A stretch of 64,000 nt of DNA from Opacimonas sp014872805 (GTDB lineage: Bacteria; Pseudomonadota; Gammaproteobacteria; Enterobacterales; Alteromonadaceae). Positions 8,851 through 18,683 of this stretch are shown here, in pieces. Made by a program: the position numbers and the translations under genes. Each line of letters begins with the position of its first letter. The first letter of the stretch is position 1. Under the pieces are notes generated by a model. That model was given only the letters and a program-made list of their open reading frames with translations. It was not told the origin of the DNA and did not search any database. The stretch lies in NCBI GenBank assembly GCA_014872805.1, contig WKFN01000014.1:124001-188000 (forward strand). The letters are read 5' to 3'.

Positions 8851-9829
8851 AGGTATGGGATAACTCAATCGCGCTTTGAATCGCCTTTATTAAACTACCA
8901 GTATTGGCTTCACCTTTGCCAGCTAAATCAATCGCAGTGCCGTGATCAACCGAGGTGCGAATGAAAGGCAAGCCAAGCGTGATATTGACCGCTTCACCAA
9001 AGCCTTTGTACTTGAGTACTGGAAGGCCTTGGTCGTGATACATTGCAAGCACAGTATCGGCTTCGGCTAAATATTTGGGATTAAAAATCGTATCTGCCGG
9101 CAATGGTCCAGTTAAATCAATTCCTTCAGCTCGCAGTAGGTCTAAAGTAGGGATGATCGTATCGATTTCTTCTCGGCCAAGGTGACCATCCTCTCCTGCA
9201 TGTGGATTCAGTCCACATACGTATATTTTGGGTTTCTGAATACCAAATTTGAGTTTCAGATCCGTATGAATGATGTGAATAACCTTGTGTAAACGTTCTG
9301 CAGTAATGGCTTTTGAGACATATTCTAATGGGATATGAGTCGTTGCTAGTGTAACTCGTAAACCTTCAGTGGCTAACATCATTACGACATCTGATGTATT
9401 GGATTGTGCAGCAAAATATTCAGTATGTCCGCTAAATGACATCCCACCTTTATTAATGATGCCTTTATGCACTGGACCTGTCACAACCGCAGCAAAGTCG
9501 CCCTGCATATTGGCTTCGCATGCTTGGCGCAGGGTTTCAACAACATAAGGACCATTTTCAGCATTTAGCTCTCCGGCAACTACCTTAGCGTGAACTGGTA
9601 TATGTTGTACATATAGAGCACCTTGAGGAGCAGGTTCTTCTTGTCCTGTATAAGGAATAAGCGAGACGTCATGTTGCAGTAATTTAGCCCGCGCTTCGAG
9701 CATGGCACAATCAGCAAATGCGACTAAAACAGCTTGCCAGTCTATGTAGGCAAGCTGTAATGTTAAATCGGGACCGATCCCCGCTGGTTCACCAGGAGTA
9801 ACGGCTATTTGGGGTAATTTTGACATCAT
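8843..9829 (-). CDS. pdxA: 4-hydroxythreonine-4-phosphate dehydrogenase
   Basis: NAD-dependent oxidation and decarboxylation step of pyridoxal phosphate synthesis, supplying the substrate for PdxJ (encoded at 17.9 kb). 328 residues (E. coli 329). Visible motifs are TPGEPAGIGPD at the N-terminus, TGPVHK, GLNPHAGE and MYHDQGLPVLK, which include metal-binding histidines. Tandem ATG codons open the gene, and ATGA overlaps the surA stop by 4 bases. Confidence 0.96.
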   Translation of the reverse strand: MMSKLPQIAVTPGEPAGIGPDLTLQLAYIDWQAVLVAFADCAMLEARAKLLQHDVSLIPYTGQEEPAPQGALYVQHIPVHAKVVAGELNAENGPYVVETLRQACEANMQGDFAAVVTGPVHKGIINKGGMSFSGHTEYFAAQSNTSDVVMMLATEGLRVTLATTHIPLEYVSKAITAERLHKVIHIIHTDLKLKFGIQKPKIYVCGLNPHAGEDGHLGREEIDTIIPTLDLLRAEGIDLTGPLPADTIFNPKYLAEADTVLAMYHDQGLPVLKYKGFGEAVNITLGLPFIRTSVDHGTAIDLAGKGEANTGSLIKAIQSAIELSHTYE

Positions 9830-11121
9830 GATGTTCCATCATCAAATACTTCTATGTAGGCTTTTTCACGCAATTCACGCAACCAAGCTTCTGATTCTTC
9901 TGCGAACTTACGATTAAATAGCAATTGATAGGCTTTGTCTTGTTGGCGTTTTTCGGTGGCATCATCCACCCGACGATCCATCAATTCAATCAAGTGCCAG
10001 CCGTGAACTGAGCGCACTGGTGTGCTGATTTCTCCGATTGCTAATTGAGCCAAAGCATCTCTAAATGCAGGAACATACACACTAGGATCGGTCCAGCCCA
10101 ACTCGCCACCTTTAATGGCCGAGCCCGGATCTTCTGAATGCTCTTTGGCAAGCTCGGCAAACGTTTTGTCACCGGCAATGATCTGAGATTTAAATTCTTC
10201 AAGCATCTGCTTTGCTTTATCTTCGCTCAAAATGATCGATGGCTTAATCAAAATATGACGTGAATTCACCTCTTCGATTGTTGCCACCTCAATACCTCGC
10301 GTTTCCAAGATCTTGAGAATATGGAAACCTGCGCCACTGCGAATCGGGCCAATCAATGAATCTTTAGTTCGACCTTGCACAACTTCTGCAAACAAAGTAG
10401 GCATTGCATTGATGTTGAGCCAACCCAAATCACCACCTTCTAATGCTTTGGCACCAGATGATGAGGCGATAGCAATCTTAGCAAAATCAGAACCGTTGGT
10501 TAAAAGCTCCAGTACTTTGTCTGCGCGTGAGCGAGCTTCTTCAATATCTGCATCAGTCGGTTCTGGAGGGAAACCAATTAAGATATGACCTAAGCGGTAC
10601 TCTGCCTGTTCATTACCTTGTTCCTTGATGATGTCTACTAATCCGGCAATTTCTTGCGGGGTGATATAAATACGACGACGCACATTGGCACGTCTGACTT
10701 CACCGGTGATGAGCTCTTTGCGAACCTGTTCGCGGTATACGTCATAGGTTAAGCCGCTCGCTACAATAGAGGCGCGAAACTGTTCAAGCGTAGCATTTTG
10801 TTGGCGTGCAATATTCTCAATGGTTTGTTCAAGCTGAGGGTCAGAAATACGGATACCCATGCGATCAGCCATCTGCATCTGTAAGTTTTCCAGAATCAAA
10901 CGTTCGATGGCCTGGGTACGCAGTGCGCGCTCAGAGGGTAATGATTGGTTTTGTTTGGCTGCATTCGCTTTGACGGTTTCGACCAATGCGTCGATTTCAC
11001 TTTCTAAGATGACGCCTTGGTCAACGATAACAGCTACTTTGTCTAATGATTGTTGAGCGAACAAATGGCTCGATGCAAAGAGGCTTATTGCAACAGCAAG
11101 GATAGTGGAAATTTTACGCAT
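9826..11121 (-). CDS. surA: Periplasmic chaperone and peptidyl-prolyl isomerase SurA
   Basis: Escorts unfolded outer-membrane proteins, including LptD, across the periplasm. 431 residues (E. coli 428). A signal peptide covers about residues 1-22 (ending HLFA). Then come the SurA N-terminal chaperone domain, two parvulin domains (first around EYRLGHILIGFP, second around SRHILIKPSIIL) each with GGDLGW or GGELGW, and a short C-terminal helix. It follows lptD by 28 bases and overlaps pdxA by 4. Confidence 0.96.
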   Translation of the reverse strand: MRKISTILAVAISLFASSHLFAQQSLDKVAVIVDQGVILESEIDALVETVKANAAKQNQSLPSERALRTQAIERLILENLQMQMADRMGIRISDPQLEQTIENIARQQNATLEQFRASIVASGLTYDVYREQVRKELITGEVRRANVRRRIYITPQEIAGLVDIIKEQGNEQAEYRLGHILIGFPPEPTDADIEEARSRADKVLELLTNGSDFAKIAIASSSGAKALEGGDLGWLNINAMPTLFAEVVQGRTKDSLIGPIRSGAGFHILKILETRGIEVATIEEVNSRHILIKPSIILSEDKAKQMLEEFKSQIIAGDKTFAELAKEHSEDPGSAIKGGELGWTDPSVYVPAFRDALAQLAIGEISTPVRSVHGWHLIELMDRRVDDATEKRQQDKAYQLLFNRKFAEESEAWLRELREKAYIEVFDDGTS

Positions 11122-11149
11122 AATGACTCGTTTATTATATTTTCAATTA

Positions 11150-13429
11150 TTATTGGGTGAAATACGGCTGTCGATAACCGAACATACCATCTAACAACAT
11201 ATTAGCATTCTGTTGATTTGAAGATAAGCCTTTGAAACTAAATTGCAAGCTTACTCCAGAATCAAAATTATTGATATCTCTTTGTCCGTCTAGTTGATAG
11301 CGATTGAGCAGCTGACGTTGCGCTACCAATCGAATTGACCAACAGCAGGATTCGTATTGCAGACCAGTATATGTCTCAATAGTTCGATTTTGTTCTTGGT
11401 CGTGATACCAACGCCCGACCCATTGCCATCTATCTGACAATGGATACGCCGCACTCAAACCAATTTGATTAATGGTCTCATTGGACAAATTTCGTACATA
11501 ACGCTGGTTGAATTGCAATAAACTATACTCATCACGGCGATATTCTAAAGTGGTGGATGAACGTTCCACTTTATCTGTTTTTGAAGCGAGTTGAATTTGA
11601 CTTTTTAGAAACCAGCGCGATGAGATTCTAAAATCAAAATCAGCAATGAGAGATGAGCGGTTTAATTCGTTGTCTCGTGTTAAAACACGGCTATCTGAAA
11701 AATAAAAAATCTGTCCTAGGCTAACCGATGCGCGCTCGATACCTTGTGCATTGACAAAACGTGAGGTTAGGGCAATGGTCAGCTGATCATTATCTGTGAT
11801 ACGGTCAATGCCAGTAAACGACTGTCCGCGAAACAAATTATCCACGATGTTAAACAACGGCGCCGTATCATATATTCCTATTTCAGATTGGTCGGCAAAC
11901 TCGGTATACAAATATTGTACTTGTGGTTCGAGGGTGACAATTGAGCCAATCCCAGTCAAGGTTTGCGGACGTTCAAAATGCCAATGTCCGTTTACTTTGA
12001 ATTGAGCAATATTGCGTTTGACATCGCGCGCAAGAGGACTGTCATCTGCGACGTTTTGGCGGTAACGCGTAGCAAAATAGCTCATTTGCGCCGCATAATC
12101 TGACCAGGAATTATGATAGTTAAAGGTCAGTGAAGGTGTCACATGAACCCGAGTTGCATTGTGTAAGTTTGGATTTTGATTGGTAAAATGGGTCAGCTCA
12201 GTGCTCAAATCAAAATGCCACAAACGGGATAAGGCAAAGTGACTGTCACTCGAGATCCGTGGCATTGCTCGATAGTTGTCGGTCTGTTCCCCCAACACCG
12301 TAAAGTCCTGCAATTCAACATTAAATACAGTGTTTGGCATGGTGTAGCGCAGGCCAAAATAACGGTTAAGAGACGTATCAGCTCGATTATAAAAATCTGA
12401 ACCAAAATCAATCACGTGATTCGCGTCATTGACGTCATTAAAATCAATGCGATATTGCAAGTGTTGTGAAAGGTTCCCAGCTTGTTGCCAACGCACAAAA
12501 TACCTAGCCTCATCTTGGTTTTCATCATCCTTATGGAGATATTCCACGTTTATCTGACCTTGATTTTGTTGTTGTAAAAAACGCAGTTCTGAAGTCAACA
12601 TTAGACCACGGTTGGTCAACAGGCGAGGGGCGATCGTAGCATCAATATCTGGGGCAATATTCCAGTAATACGGCGTGGTGATATCAAGGCCATTGTCGCT
12701 GGAGCTGGATATTTTTGGAAACAATAATCCGGATTGTCTTTCGCTTGTCACCGGAAAGGCAAAATAAGGCAAGTAAAAAACGGGAACGCCAGCAACATAA
12801 AATCGAGTATTGAACGCTTGACCAAAGCTATCTCCTTCATCGACACTGATACGACTTGCTTTGAGTAGCCAATCTTGGCTTTGCAGCGGGCAGCTGGTAA
12901 AAGTCACGTCCGACAGTGTGAGTGCTTGGTCCTGTTCGATGCTAATCTCACTAGCCTGCCCTTGGGCATTGATGGTATTGAGTCGATATTCGGTCTCTTC
13001 CATAACAAAATTGCTTTGCCGATTATCTAAAGCAATAAGATTACTTTTGACTTGAATTTGGGGATTAACAAAAGCGATATTACCAGAAGCTGTGACTTGC
13101 TGGCCCGAGTCATTGACAGTTGCTTGGTCGGCACCGATTTGTGCCGTGGGATGCAGAATATCGACATTTCCAGCGAAACGAGCCACCTCATCATTGACGA
13201 TGTCAGCGTGTTGCGCAAGTACGATGATTTGCCCTGGACGTGTTTCAGTTTGCAGGTCGTATGTTCGAGCAGCCTTTCCATCAAACAGCGGTGGGTTTAC
13301 ACATTGAGCGATCGGCATAGACTGAGATGTGGCGTTCGACTCAATTGAGTCAGCATGGACGAGGCTTGAAAGCAAGGCAGACGACGAGAGCATGCTCGTT
13401 ACTATTCTCGCAAATACAGGCCTTTTCAT
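11150..13429 (-). CDS. lptD: LPS-assembly protein LptD
   Basis: Outer-membrane beta-barrel that, with LptE, inserts lipopolysaccharide into the outer leaflet. 759 residues (E. coli 784). A signal peptide ends near residue 26 (LVHA). Residues about 60-180 form the OstA/LptA-like jellyroll, the remainder the barrel. The four disulphide cysteines expected for LptD are all present: Cys43, Cys180 and the adjacent pair Cys695-Cys696. It is the first gene of the minus-strand cluster; the 140-base gap to divergent djlA should hold both promoters. Confidence 0.96.
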   Translation of the reverse strand: MKRPVFARIVTSMLSSSALLSSLVHADSIESNATSQSMPIAQCVNPPLFDGKAARTYDLQTETRPGQIIVLAQHADIVNDEVARFAGNVDILHPTAQIGADQATVNDSGQQVTASGNIAFVNPQIQVKSNLIALDNRQSNFVMEETEYRLNTINAQGQASEISIEQDQALTLSDVTFTSCPLQSQDWLLKASRISVDEGDSFGQAFNTRFYVAGVPVFYLPYFAFPVTSERQSGLLFPKISSSSDNGLDITTPYYWNIAPDIDATIAPRLLTNRGLMLTSELRFLQQQNQGQINVEYLHKDDENQDEARYFVRWQQAGNLSQHLQYRIDFNDVNDANHVIDFGSDFYNRADTSLNRYFGLRYTMPNTVFNVELQDFTVLGEQTDNYRAMPRISSDSHFALSRLWHFDLSTELTHFTNQNPNLHNATRVHVTPSLTFNYHNSWSDYAAQMSYFATRYRQNVADDSPLARDVKRNIAQFKVNGHWHFERPQTLTGIGSIVTLEPQVQYLYTEFADQSEIGIYDTAPLFNIVDNLFRGQSFTGIDRITDNDQLTIALTSRFVNAQGIERASVSLGQIFYFSDSRVLTRDNELNRSSLIADFDFRISSRWFLKSQIQLASKTDKVERSSTTLEYRRDEYSLLQFNQRYVRNLSNETINQIGLSAAYPLSDRWQWVGRWYHDQEQNRTIETYTGLQYESCCWSIRLVAQRQLLNRYQLDGQRDINNFDSGVSLQFSFKGLSSNQQNANMLLDGMFGYRQPYFTQ

Positions 13430-13584
13430 TAATGTATTCCATCCCCAAAAAACTGCGCTATTGTACGTTTTTATAATGAATAATTCATTAATTCAGTATC
13501 AAAAAAGGGCTTTTTTCTTTCTTTATGCGCCTAATGTGTTAAAAATATATAAATCACACTCTTTAAAGAATGAGAATATCTTCT

Positions 13585-14523
13585 ATGCAAGGACATATAG
13601 GTAAAATTTTAGGGACTGTCTTTGGCGCTATGGTAGGTAAGATCCCCGGCGCGTTTGTCGGCTTTTTGATAGGTTGGTACTTCGATAACGCATTAAATAA
13701 AGACTTTTCTGGAGGTATGAACTTTTCTCAGTTTTTTTCTGATAAGAGTGAACTTACGTCTAGTGCGATTTTCTTTCATTCTCTTTTTGGTTGTTTAGGT
13801 CACATCGCCAAAGCGGATGGTACCGTGACGCAAAGCGAAATTGCTATTGCGACTCGTCTTATGGACGATATGAAACTCTCAGGCGCGGTTCGCCAAAAAG
13901 CGCAAAATGCGTTTCGCGAGGGCAAAGATCCACATTTTCCTCTGGAAGATCAGCTTAACGACCTAATCAAAGATGTACAAAATCGCTTCGATGTATTGAA
14001 TGTATTTTTAGAAATTTTGATTGAAGCGACGTTTGCCGATGGCGAGTTATCGCTCAATGAGATGAATCTACTCACCAAAATTGCAGCACAACTCGGCTTT
14101 AGTGCTAAAGAACTCAACACTAAGATCAAACAATGCGAGGCGGAAATGCGTTTTCGTCAGCGCAAACAAGCGTTTGAGCAGGCTAAAGCTGAAGCGCAAA
14201 AGCGCGCACGACAAAAACAAGAAGACTTTAGACGCTATGCAGAAGACCGTGCTAGACAAGCGTATGAGCACTCTCATAGACAATCACACCAAGCTCCGCA
14301 ATACAATTCTCAAGAACGTCTTGCGGATGCCTACCAAATTTTAGACGTGCCAGCTAACGCCGATGAAAAAACATTAAAAAAAGCCTATAAACGAGCAATG
14401 AATGCGCATCATCCAGATAAGTTGGTCGGAAAAGGACTGCCAGAAGCAGCACTAGAGAAAGCCAAAGCGAAAGCGCAAGATATTCAAGCCGCCTATGAGC
14501 TGATAAAAAAGGAGAGAGGCTAG
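13585..14523 (+). CDS. djlA: Membrane-anchored DnaJ-like co-chaperone DjlA
   Basis: Activates DnaK at the inner membrane. From the ATG at 13585 (MQGHIGKILG, aligned to the usual MxYWGKIxG start) it has 312 residues; an in-frame ATG at 13570 would add five. An N-terminal hydrophobic, glycine-rich segment (about residues 8-28) is the anchor. A TerB-like helical domain follows (ADGTVTQSEIAIATRLM, ADGELSLNEMNLL), then a charged coiled-coil linker and a C-terminal J domain with the HPD motif (HHPDKLVGKG). It is divergent from lptD, as in E. coli. Confidence 0.93.
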   Translation: MQGHIGKILGTVFGAMVGKIPGAFVGFLIGWYFDNALNKDFSGGMNFSQFFSDKSELTSSAIFFHSLFGCLGHIAKADGTVTQSEIAIATRLMDDMKLSGAVRQKAQNAFREGKDPHFPLEDQLNDLIKDVQNRFDVLNVFLEILIEATFADGELSLNEMNLLTKIAAQLGFSAKELNTKIKQCEAEMRFRQRKQAFEQAKAEAQKRARQKQEDFRRYAEDRARQAYEHSHRQSHQAPQYNSQERLADAYQILDVPANADEKTLKKAYKRAMNAHHPDKLVGKGLPEAALEKAKAKAQDIQAAYELIKKERG

Positions 14524-14578
14524 GATTTTTCCTTGCGAACTCTTACAATACAACAAAATATAAGGTGTAGAAAAAAGC

Positions 14579-15382
14579 ATGACAATCAAAAAAATCAGAT
14601 GGTTCGGAAGTCTAGTGTTGTTGGCGACAATGAGTTTTTCTGGCTGTTCTCAAGAGCAGTCTGCAAGTATCACTGAGCAAGCGACACCACAAACCACTGA
14701 GCGCGAAATCCCAAAGTTAATCAGTGATAAGGCCTTAGCCAAATTCAATGCAGCGACCAATATTCCAGTGCAATCTGTTTCTCCTGCTCCCATAGATGGT
14801 TTTGTGCAATTGACCACACCGGCTGGGGTTTTGTATTTATCGCAAAATGGTGAATTTTTGTTTGCGGGAAACTTATTTAACATCGATCAGGGGATGCGCA
14901 ATGAAACGGAACTGGCCATGTACAAAGTGCGTCAATCCGTGATGGCATCACTGGGTGATTCAGCGATTGAGTTTAAGGCTGAAAATGAATTATATGTTGC
15001 AAATATTTTTACTGACATCACGTGTGGCTACTGTCGCAAACTGCATCGTGAAATTCAAGACTATCTCGATCTAGGGATTACAGTGCGTTATTTTGCCTAC
15101 CCAAGAGCAGGCCTTTCAGGACAATCGTATCGCGATATGGTCTCGATCTGGTGTTCAGACACACCGCAAGAAAATATGACTTCAGCGAAAGAAGGCAACG
15201 ATGTATCTGCGCGTACCTGCGACAACCCAGTGGCTAGTCACTACAGAGCAGGTGGGCAACTCGGCGTATCCGGGACACCTAACATTGTTTTAGAAAATGG
15301 CGCGTTAATTGGTGGTTATGTGCCGGCACAAACTATGTTACAGCAAATTAGAGAAAAGCTTGGCTCAAGCGGAGAGCAGTAA
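14579..15382 (+). CDS. dsbC: Thiol:disulphide interchange protein DsbC, possible lipoprotein
   Basis: Disulphide isomerase of the periplasm. 267 residues, longer than E. coli DsbC (236) because of a low-complexity N-terminal extension. The active site is Cys149-Gly-Tyr-Cys152; the second disulphide pair is Cys192/Cys214, and SGTPN at 231-235 is the cis-proline loop. The N-terminal signal ends FSGC (Cys23) followed by SQEQS, so it may be lipid-anchored rather than soluble. The stop codon overlaps the recJ start by one base, the common dsbC-recJ pairing. Confidence 0.92.
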   Translation: MTIKKIRWFGSLVLLATMSFSGCSQEQSASITEQATPQTTEREIPKLISDKALAKFNAATNIPVQSVSPAPIDGFVQLTTPAGVLYLSQNGEFLFAGNLFNIDQGMRNETELAMYKVRQSVMASLGDSAIEFKAENELYVANIFTDITCGYCRKLHREIQDYLDLGITVRYFAYPRAGLSGQSYRDMVSIWCSDTPQENMTSAKEGNDVSARTCDNPVASHYRAGGQLGVSGTPNIVLENGALIGGYVPAQTMLQQIREKLGSSGEQ

Positions 15383-17130
15383 TGCTGCACTCCGCTCAGA
15401 TTATTTCTCGTCAAATCACACCTGAACCCGAATGGGTGCGAACGCTTTCAGCAATATTTCCGAGCCATACTGCACTCTTTGCTCGAATTTTACAGGCGAG
15501 AAATATTCAAGAGCCTCAGGCTCTATCAAATAGCATGAAGGACCTTATCCACTACCGTACATTGCGTGGTTTAAACGTTGCAGTTCAAGTCCTGGCGGAT
15601 GCCGTTATGCAAGATCAGCGGATTGTCATTGTCGGTGATTTTGATGCTGATGGGGCAACTTCAACTGCCTTGTGTATGCTCGCGCTCAATGCGATGGGAC
15701 ATCACAATGTCCAGTATATTGTGCCAAATCGTTTTGATTTTGGTTATGGCTTATCTGTCCCCCTAGTTGATATAGCACATGAGGAATATCAAGCGGATAT
15801 ATTGTTGACAGTGGACAATGGGATCAGCGCCCATGAGGGCGTGGATAGAGCGAATCAACTAGGCATCAAGGTCATAGTGACGGATCATCACTTAGCCGGT
15901 GACACACTACCTGATGCAACGGCTATTGTGAATCCTAATCAACCTGACTGCGCCTTTATTGGCAAAAACAGTGCTGGGGTGGCTGTGGCTTTTTATGTGC
16001 TCAGTGGTTTGCGAGCTGAGTTACAGTCCAGACAGTGGTTCAACCCGCACAGGCCTGTGCCGAACCTCGCGGAATTTCTCGATCTCGTTGCACTCGGCAC
16101 GGTAGCCGATGTCGTTAAGCTAGATCACAATAATCGTATCTTAGTTTATCAAGGCGTTGCCCGAATTAAGCGGCAACTCTGTCGCCCTGGGATATTGGCT
16201 TTGTTAGATGTGGCAGGTAAAGTGGCGGACAAATTAACAGTCAGTGATTTAGGCTTTATCCTAGGCCCTCGCTTAAATGCTGCGGGTAGACTCGATGACA
16301 TGAGTATTGGCATCGAATGTCTCATTACTCAAGATCCCTTTGTGGCGCGTCAGCTTGCCGAAAAACTCGATCAGTTTAACCGTGAGCGCAAACAGATAGA
16401 ACAAAGTATGCGAGATGATGCAGAGACTCACTTAGCCAGTTTACAACCTAGCCATAATGATTTACCAGCGGCACTCGTACTCTTCAAAGACACCTTTCAC
16501 GAGGGAGTCATAGGCATAGTGGCTGGTCGCATCAAAGAGCAGTGCTATCGTCCAACCGTAGTGTTTGCCGATGCAGGTGATGGTGAGCTAAAGGGGTCTG
16601 CACGCTCTATCCAAGGGTTACATATTCGTGATGCGCTGGAACGAGTAAATACTCGTCATCCCAAACTCATTAAAAAATTCGGCGGGCATGCCATGGCCGC
16701 AGGTCTTACCATAGAGGCGAGTGGCTTAGAACAATTTGAACAAGCGTTCATCGAAGTAGTGGGTGAGCTGGGTTCTGAACTGCCCAAAACTGCACAAGTG
16801 GAGACAGATGGTTCCTTGCTGGCCTCCGAATTGGATTTGGGGCTAGCTAAACAGTTGGAACAATTATGTGTCTGGGGGCAGGGGTGTCCAGCACCTATGT
16901 TTGATAATGTGTTTACGGTGGTTAACCAGCGAATTGTTGGTGAAAAGCACCTCAAATTGGTTTTATCTCTCAACGATCAAACTGTCGATGCGATTGCTTT
17001 TAATGTTGATGTCAGTCAATGGCCGAACCCCAGCTGTCAACACATCCATGCTGCATATAGTTTGAGCGTGAATGAATTCCGTGGCAATGAATCGGTGCAG
17101 TGTCTGATTCACACCTTCCACCCGGTGTAA
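15382..17130 (+). CDS. recJ: Single-stranded-DNA-specific exonuclease RecJ
   Basis: 5'-3' single-strand exonuclease acting in RecFOR recombination and mismatch repair. 582 residues (E. coli 577). DHH-phosphoesterase motifs: GDFDADGATST, VDNGIS, VTDHHLAG and ALGTVADV; the DHHA1 domain carries KFGGHAMAAGL. GGAGAG just upstream is a good ribosome binding site lying inside dsbC, and the ATG shares one base with the dsbC stop. recO follows after one base. Confidence 0.96.
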   Translation: MLHSAQIISRQITPEPEWVRTLSAIFPSHTALFARILQARNIQEPQALSNSMKDLIHYRTLRGLNVAVQVLADAVMQDQRIVIVGDFDADGATSTALCMLALNAMGHHNVQYIVPNRFDFGYGLSVPLVDIAHEEYQADILLTVDNGISAHEGVDRANQLGIKVIVTDHHLAGDTLPDATAIVNPNQPDCAFIGKNSAGVAVAFYVLSGLRAELQSRQWFNPHRPVPNLAEFLDLVALGTVADVVKLDHNNRILVYQGVARIKRQLCRPGILALLDVAGKVADKLTVSDLGFILGPRLNAAGRLDDMSIGIECLITQDPFVARQLAEKLDQFNRERKQIEQSMRDDAETHLASLQPSHNDLPAALVLFKDTFHEGVIGIVAGRIKEQCYRPTVVFADAGDGELKGSARSIQGLHIRDALERVNTRHPKLIKKFGGHAMAAGLTIEASGLEQFEQAFIEVVGELGSELPKTAQVETDGSLLASELDLGLAKQLEQLCVWGQGCPAPMFDNVFTVVNQRIVGEKHLKLVLSLNDQTVDAIAFNVDVSQWPNPSCQHIHAAYSLSVNEFRGNESVQCLIHTFHPV

Positions 17131-17131
17131 T

Positions 17132-17860
17132 ATGGCGCGGCTCGTGCTCAATACTCAGGCCTTTGTATTGCACAGTCGGCCTTATCGCGAAACCAGTTTA
17201 TTAGTCGATATGCTAACTCGAGAACAGGGTAAATTACGCTGTGTGGTGCGAGGAGCAAAGAGCAAAAAATCCCCCAAAGTTGCTTTGCTACAACCTTTTT
17301 TACCATTGCAATGTGAGTTTATGGGCTCAGGAGAGCTCCGCAACTTGGGCCAGCTTGATACCATGGGACAAAGCTTCGCGCTTGCGGGGACTAATTTATT
17401 TTGTGGTCTGTACCTCAATGAACTTTTACTGCGCATTTGTCCCAATGAATATGCCGACCCCATGTTATTTGATGCTTATCAAACGACTTTACGGCATTTG
17501 GCTGATGCACAAACGCAGTGGTTAGAGGCGTTGTTACGGGAGTTCGAATTGTATTTGTTGCAGCATATTGGTGTTTTAGGCGGTTTGGATTCTGAAGCAG
17601 AAGGCGGTTTGGATTTAGTCGATGAAGGGTGTTATCACTATCAACTTGGGATAGGTGTTATCGCTTGTATGCCAAGTGTAAAGTGGCATTTTAGTGGGCG
17701 TGTCTTCACTGATGTGGCCAATCAAATTTGGCATGAACAATCTTTGTTATGCGCCAAAATCATTTGCCGCCAAGTGATCACTGATTTACTGGGTGATAGA
17801 CCGCTCAAAAGCAGAGAACTATTCAAAACCTTACGGCCTTATTCAAAAAGCTCTGATTGA
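17132..17860 (+). CDS. recO: DNA repair protein RecO
   Basis: Loads RecA onto SSB-coated gaps with RecR. 242 residues, the same as E. coli. The N-terminal OB fold (TQAFVLHSRPYRETSLLVD, then CVVRGAKSKKS) is typical; the rest is helical. It begins 1 base after the recJ stop, an unusual but functionally sensible neighbour, so dsbC-recJ-recO likely form one operon. Confidence 0.94.
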   Translation: MARLVLNTQAFVLHSRPYRETSLLVDMLTREQGKLRCVVRGAKSKKSPKVALLQPFLPLQCEFMGSGELRNLGQLDTMGQSFALAGTNLFCGLYLNELLLRICPNEYADPMLFDAYQTTLRHLADAQTQWLEALLREFELYLLQHIGVLGGLDSEAEGGLDLVDEGCYHYQLGIGVIACMPSVKWHFSGRVFTDVANQIWHEQSLLCAKIICRQVITDLLGDRPLKSRELFKTLRPYSKSSD

Positions 17861-17886
17861 AGCTCAGACTCTCGTTAAGGTATACT
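17857..17886 (+). promoter_or_regulatory. Candidate sigma-70 promoter for pdxJ
   Basis: TTGAAG, an 18-base spacer, then TATACT, ending 28 bases before the pdxJ start and beginning at the recO stop codon. The hexamers match consensus at 4/6 and 5/6. Confidence 0.5.
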
Positions 17887-17914
17887 GTCGTCAAACAAAT
17901 TTAGAGTAATTGTT

Positions 17915-18676
17915 ATGAATCAGTCCACCACTTTTGAACCGATTTTGTTAGGTGTGAATATTGACCATGTTGCGACATTGCGCAATGCCCGAGGTACGCA
18001 TTATCCCGACCCAGTACATGCTGCGGACATCGCAGAGCGAGCGGGTGCGGATGGGATCACAGTGCATTTGCGCGAAGATCGCCGTCATATTAAAGACCGC
18101 GACGTAGAGATATTAGCGAAGACCATCAATACTCGTTTAAATTTAGAGATGGCAGTGACAGATGAAATGCTCGAAATTGCCCTCAAAACGCAACCAACGT
18201 TTGTATGTCTTGTACCTGAAAAACGCGAAGAACTCACTACCGAAGGGGGGTTAGACGTGGTAGGCCAGTTCGAAAAAGTCAAACATGCCTGTCAGGTATT
18301 GGGTGAGGCCGACATTATGGTCTCGTTGTTTATTGATGCAATAGAAGAACAAATCGATGCAGCAGTTGCCTGCGGTGCTCCGTACATTGAGATCCATACC
18401 GGACAATACGCAGAAGCGGCTAATCACGTAGTTGCGCAAGCAGAGCTTGCGAAACTTCAAGCGGGTATCGCTTATGCAGCAGACAAGGGGTTACGGGTCA
18501 ATGCCGGTCATGGCTTGCATTATCACAACGTCAAACCGATCGCAGCCAACCCACAAATCGAAGAATTGAATATCGGTCACGCTATTATGGCTCGTGCCAT
18601 GTTTGATGGGATGGAAAAAGCAGTACGAGATATGCGTATACTGATGCAAGAAGCGCGCATGCAGGCGTTGGTTTAA
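17915..18676 (+). CDS. pdxJ: Pyridoxine 5'-phosphate synthase
   Basis: Condenses 1-deoxyxylulose 5-phosphate with the PdxA product to give pyridoxine 5'-phosphate. 253 residues, a TIM barrel. Family signatures: GVNIDHVATLRNARG near the N-terminus, VHLREDRRHI, PEKREELTTEGG, IEIHTG and NAGHGLHYHNV. acpS follows after 7 bases, the same pair as in E. coli. Confidence 0.96.
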   Translation: MNQSTTFEPILLGVNIDHVATLRNARGTHYPDPVHAADIAERAGADGITVHLREDRRHIKDRDVEILAKTINTRLNLEMAVTDEMLEIALKTQPTFVCLVPEKREELTTEGGLDVVGQFEKVKHACQVLGEADIMVSLFIDAIEEQIDAAVACGAPYIEIHTGQYAEAANHVVAQAELAKLQAGIAYAADKGLRVNAGHGLHYHNVKPIAANPQIEELNIGHAIMARAMFDGMEKAVRDMRILMQEARMQALV

Positions 18677-18683
18677 GCAAACA

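Noticed and set aside
13329..13604. 91-codon plus-strand frame across the lptD/djlA gap
   Set aside because: It starts within the lptD signal-peptide region on the opposite strand, has no ribosome binding site and has low-complexity composition; the gap is better explained as divergent promoters.
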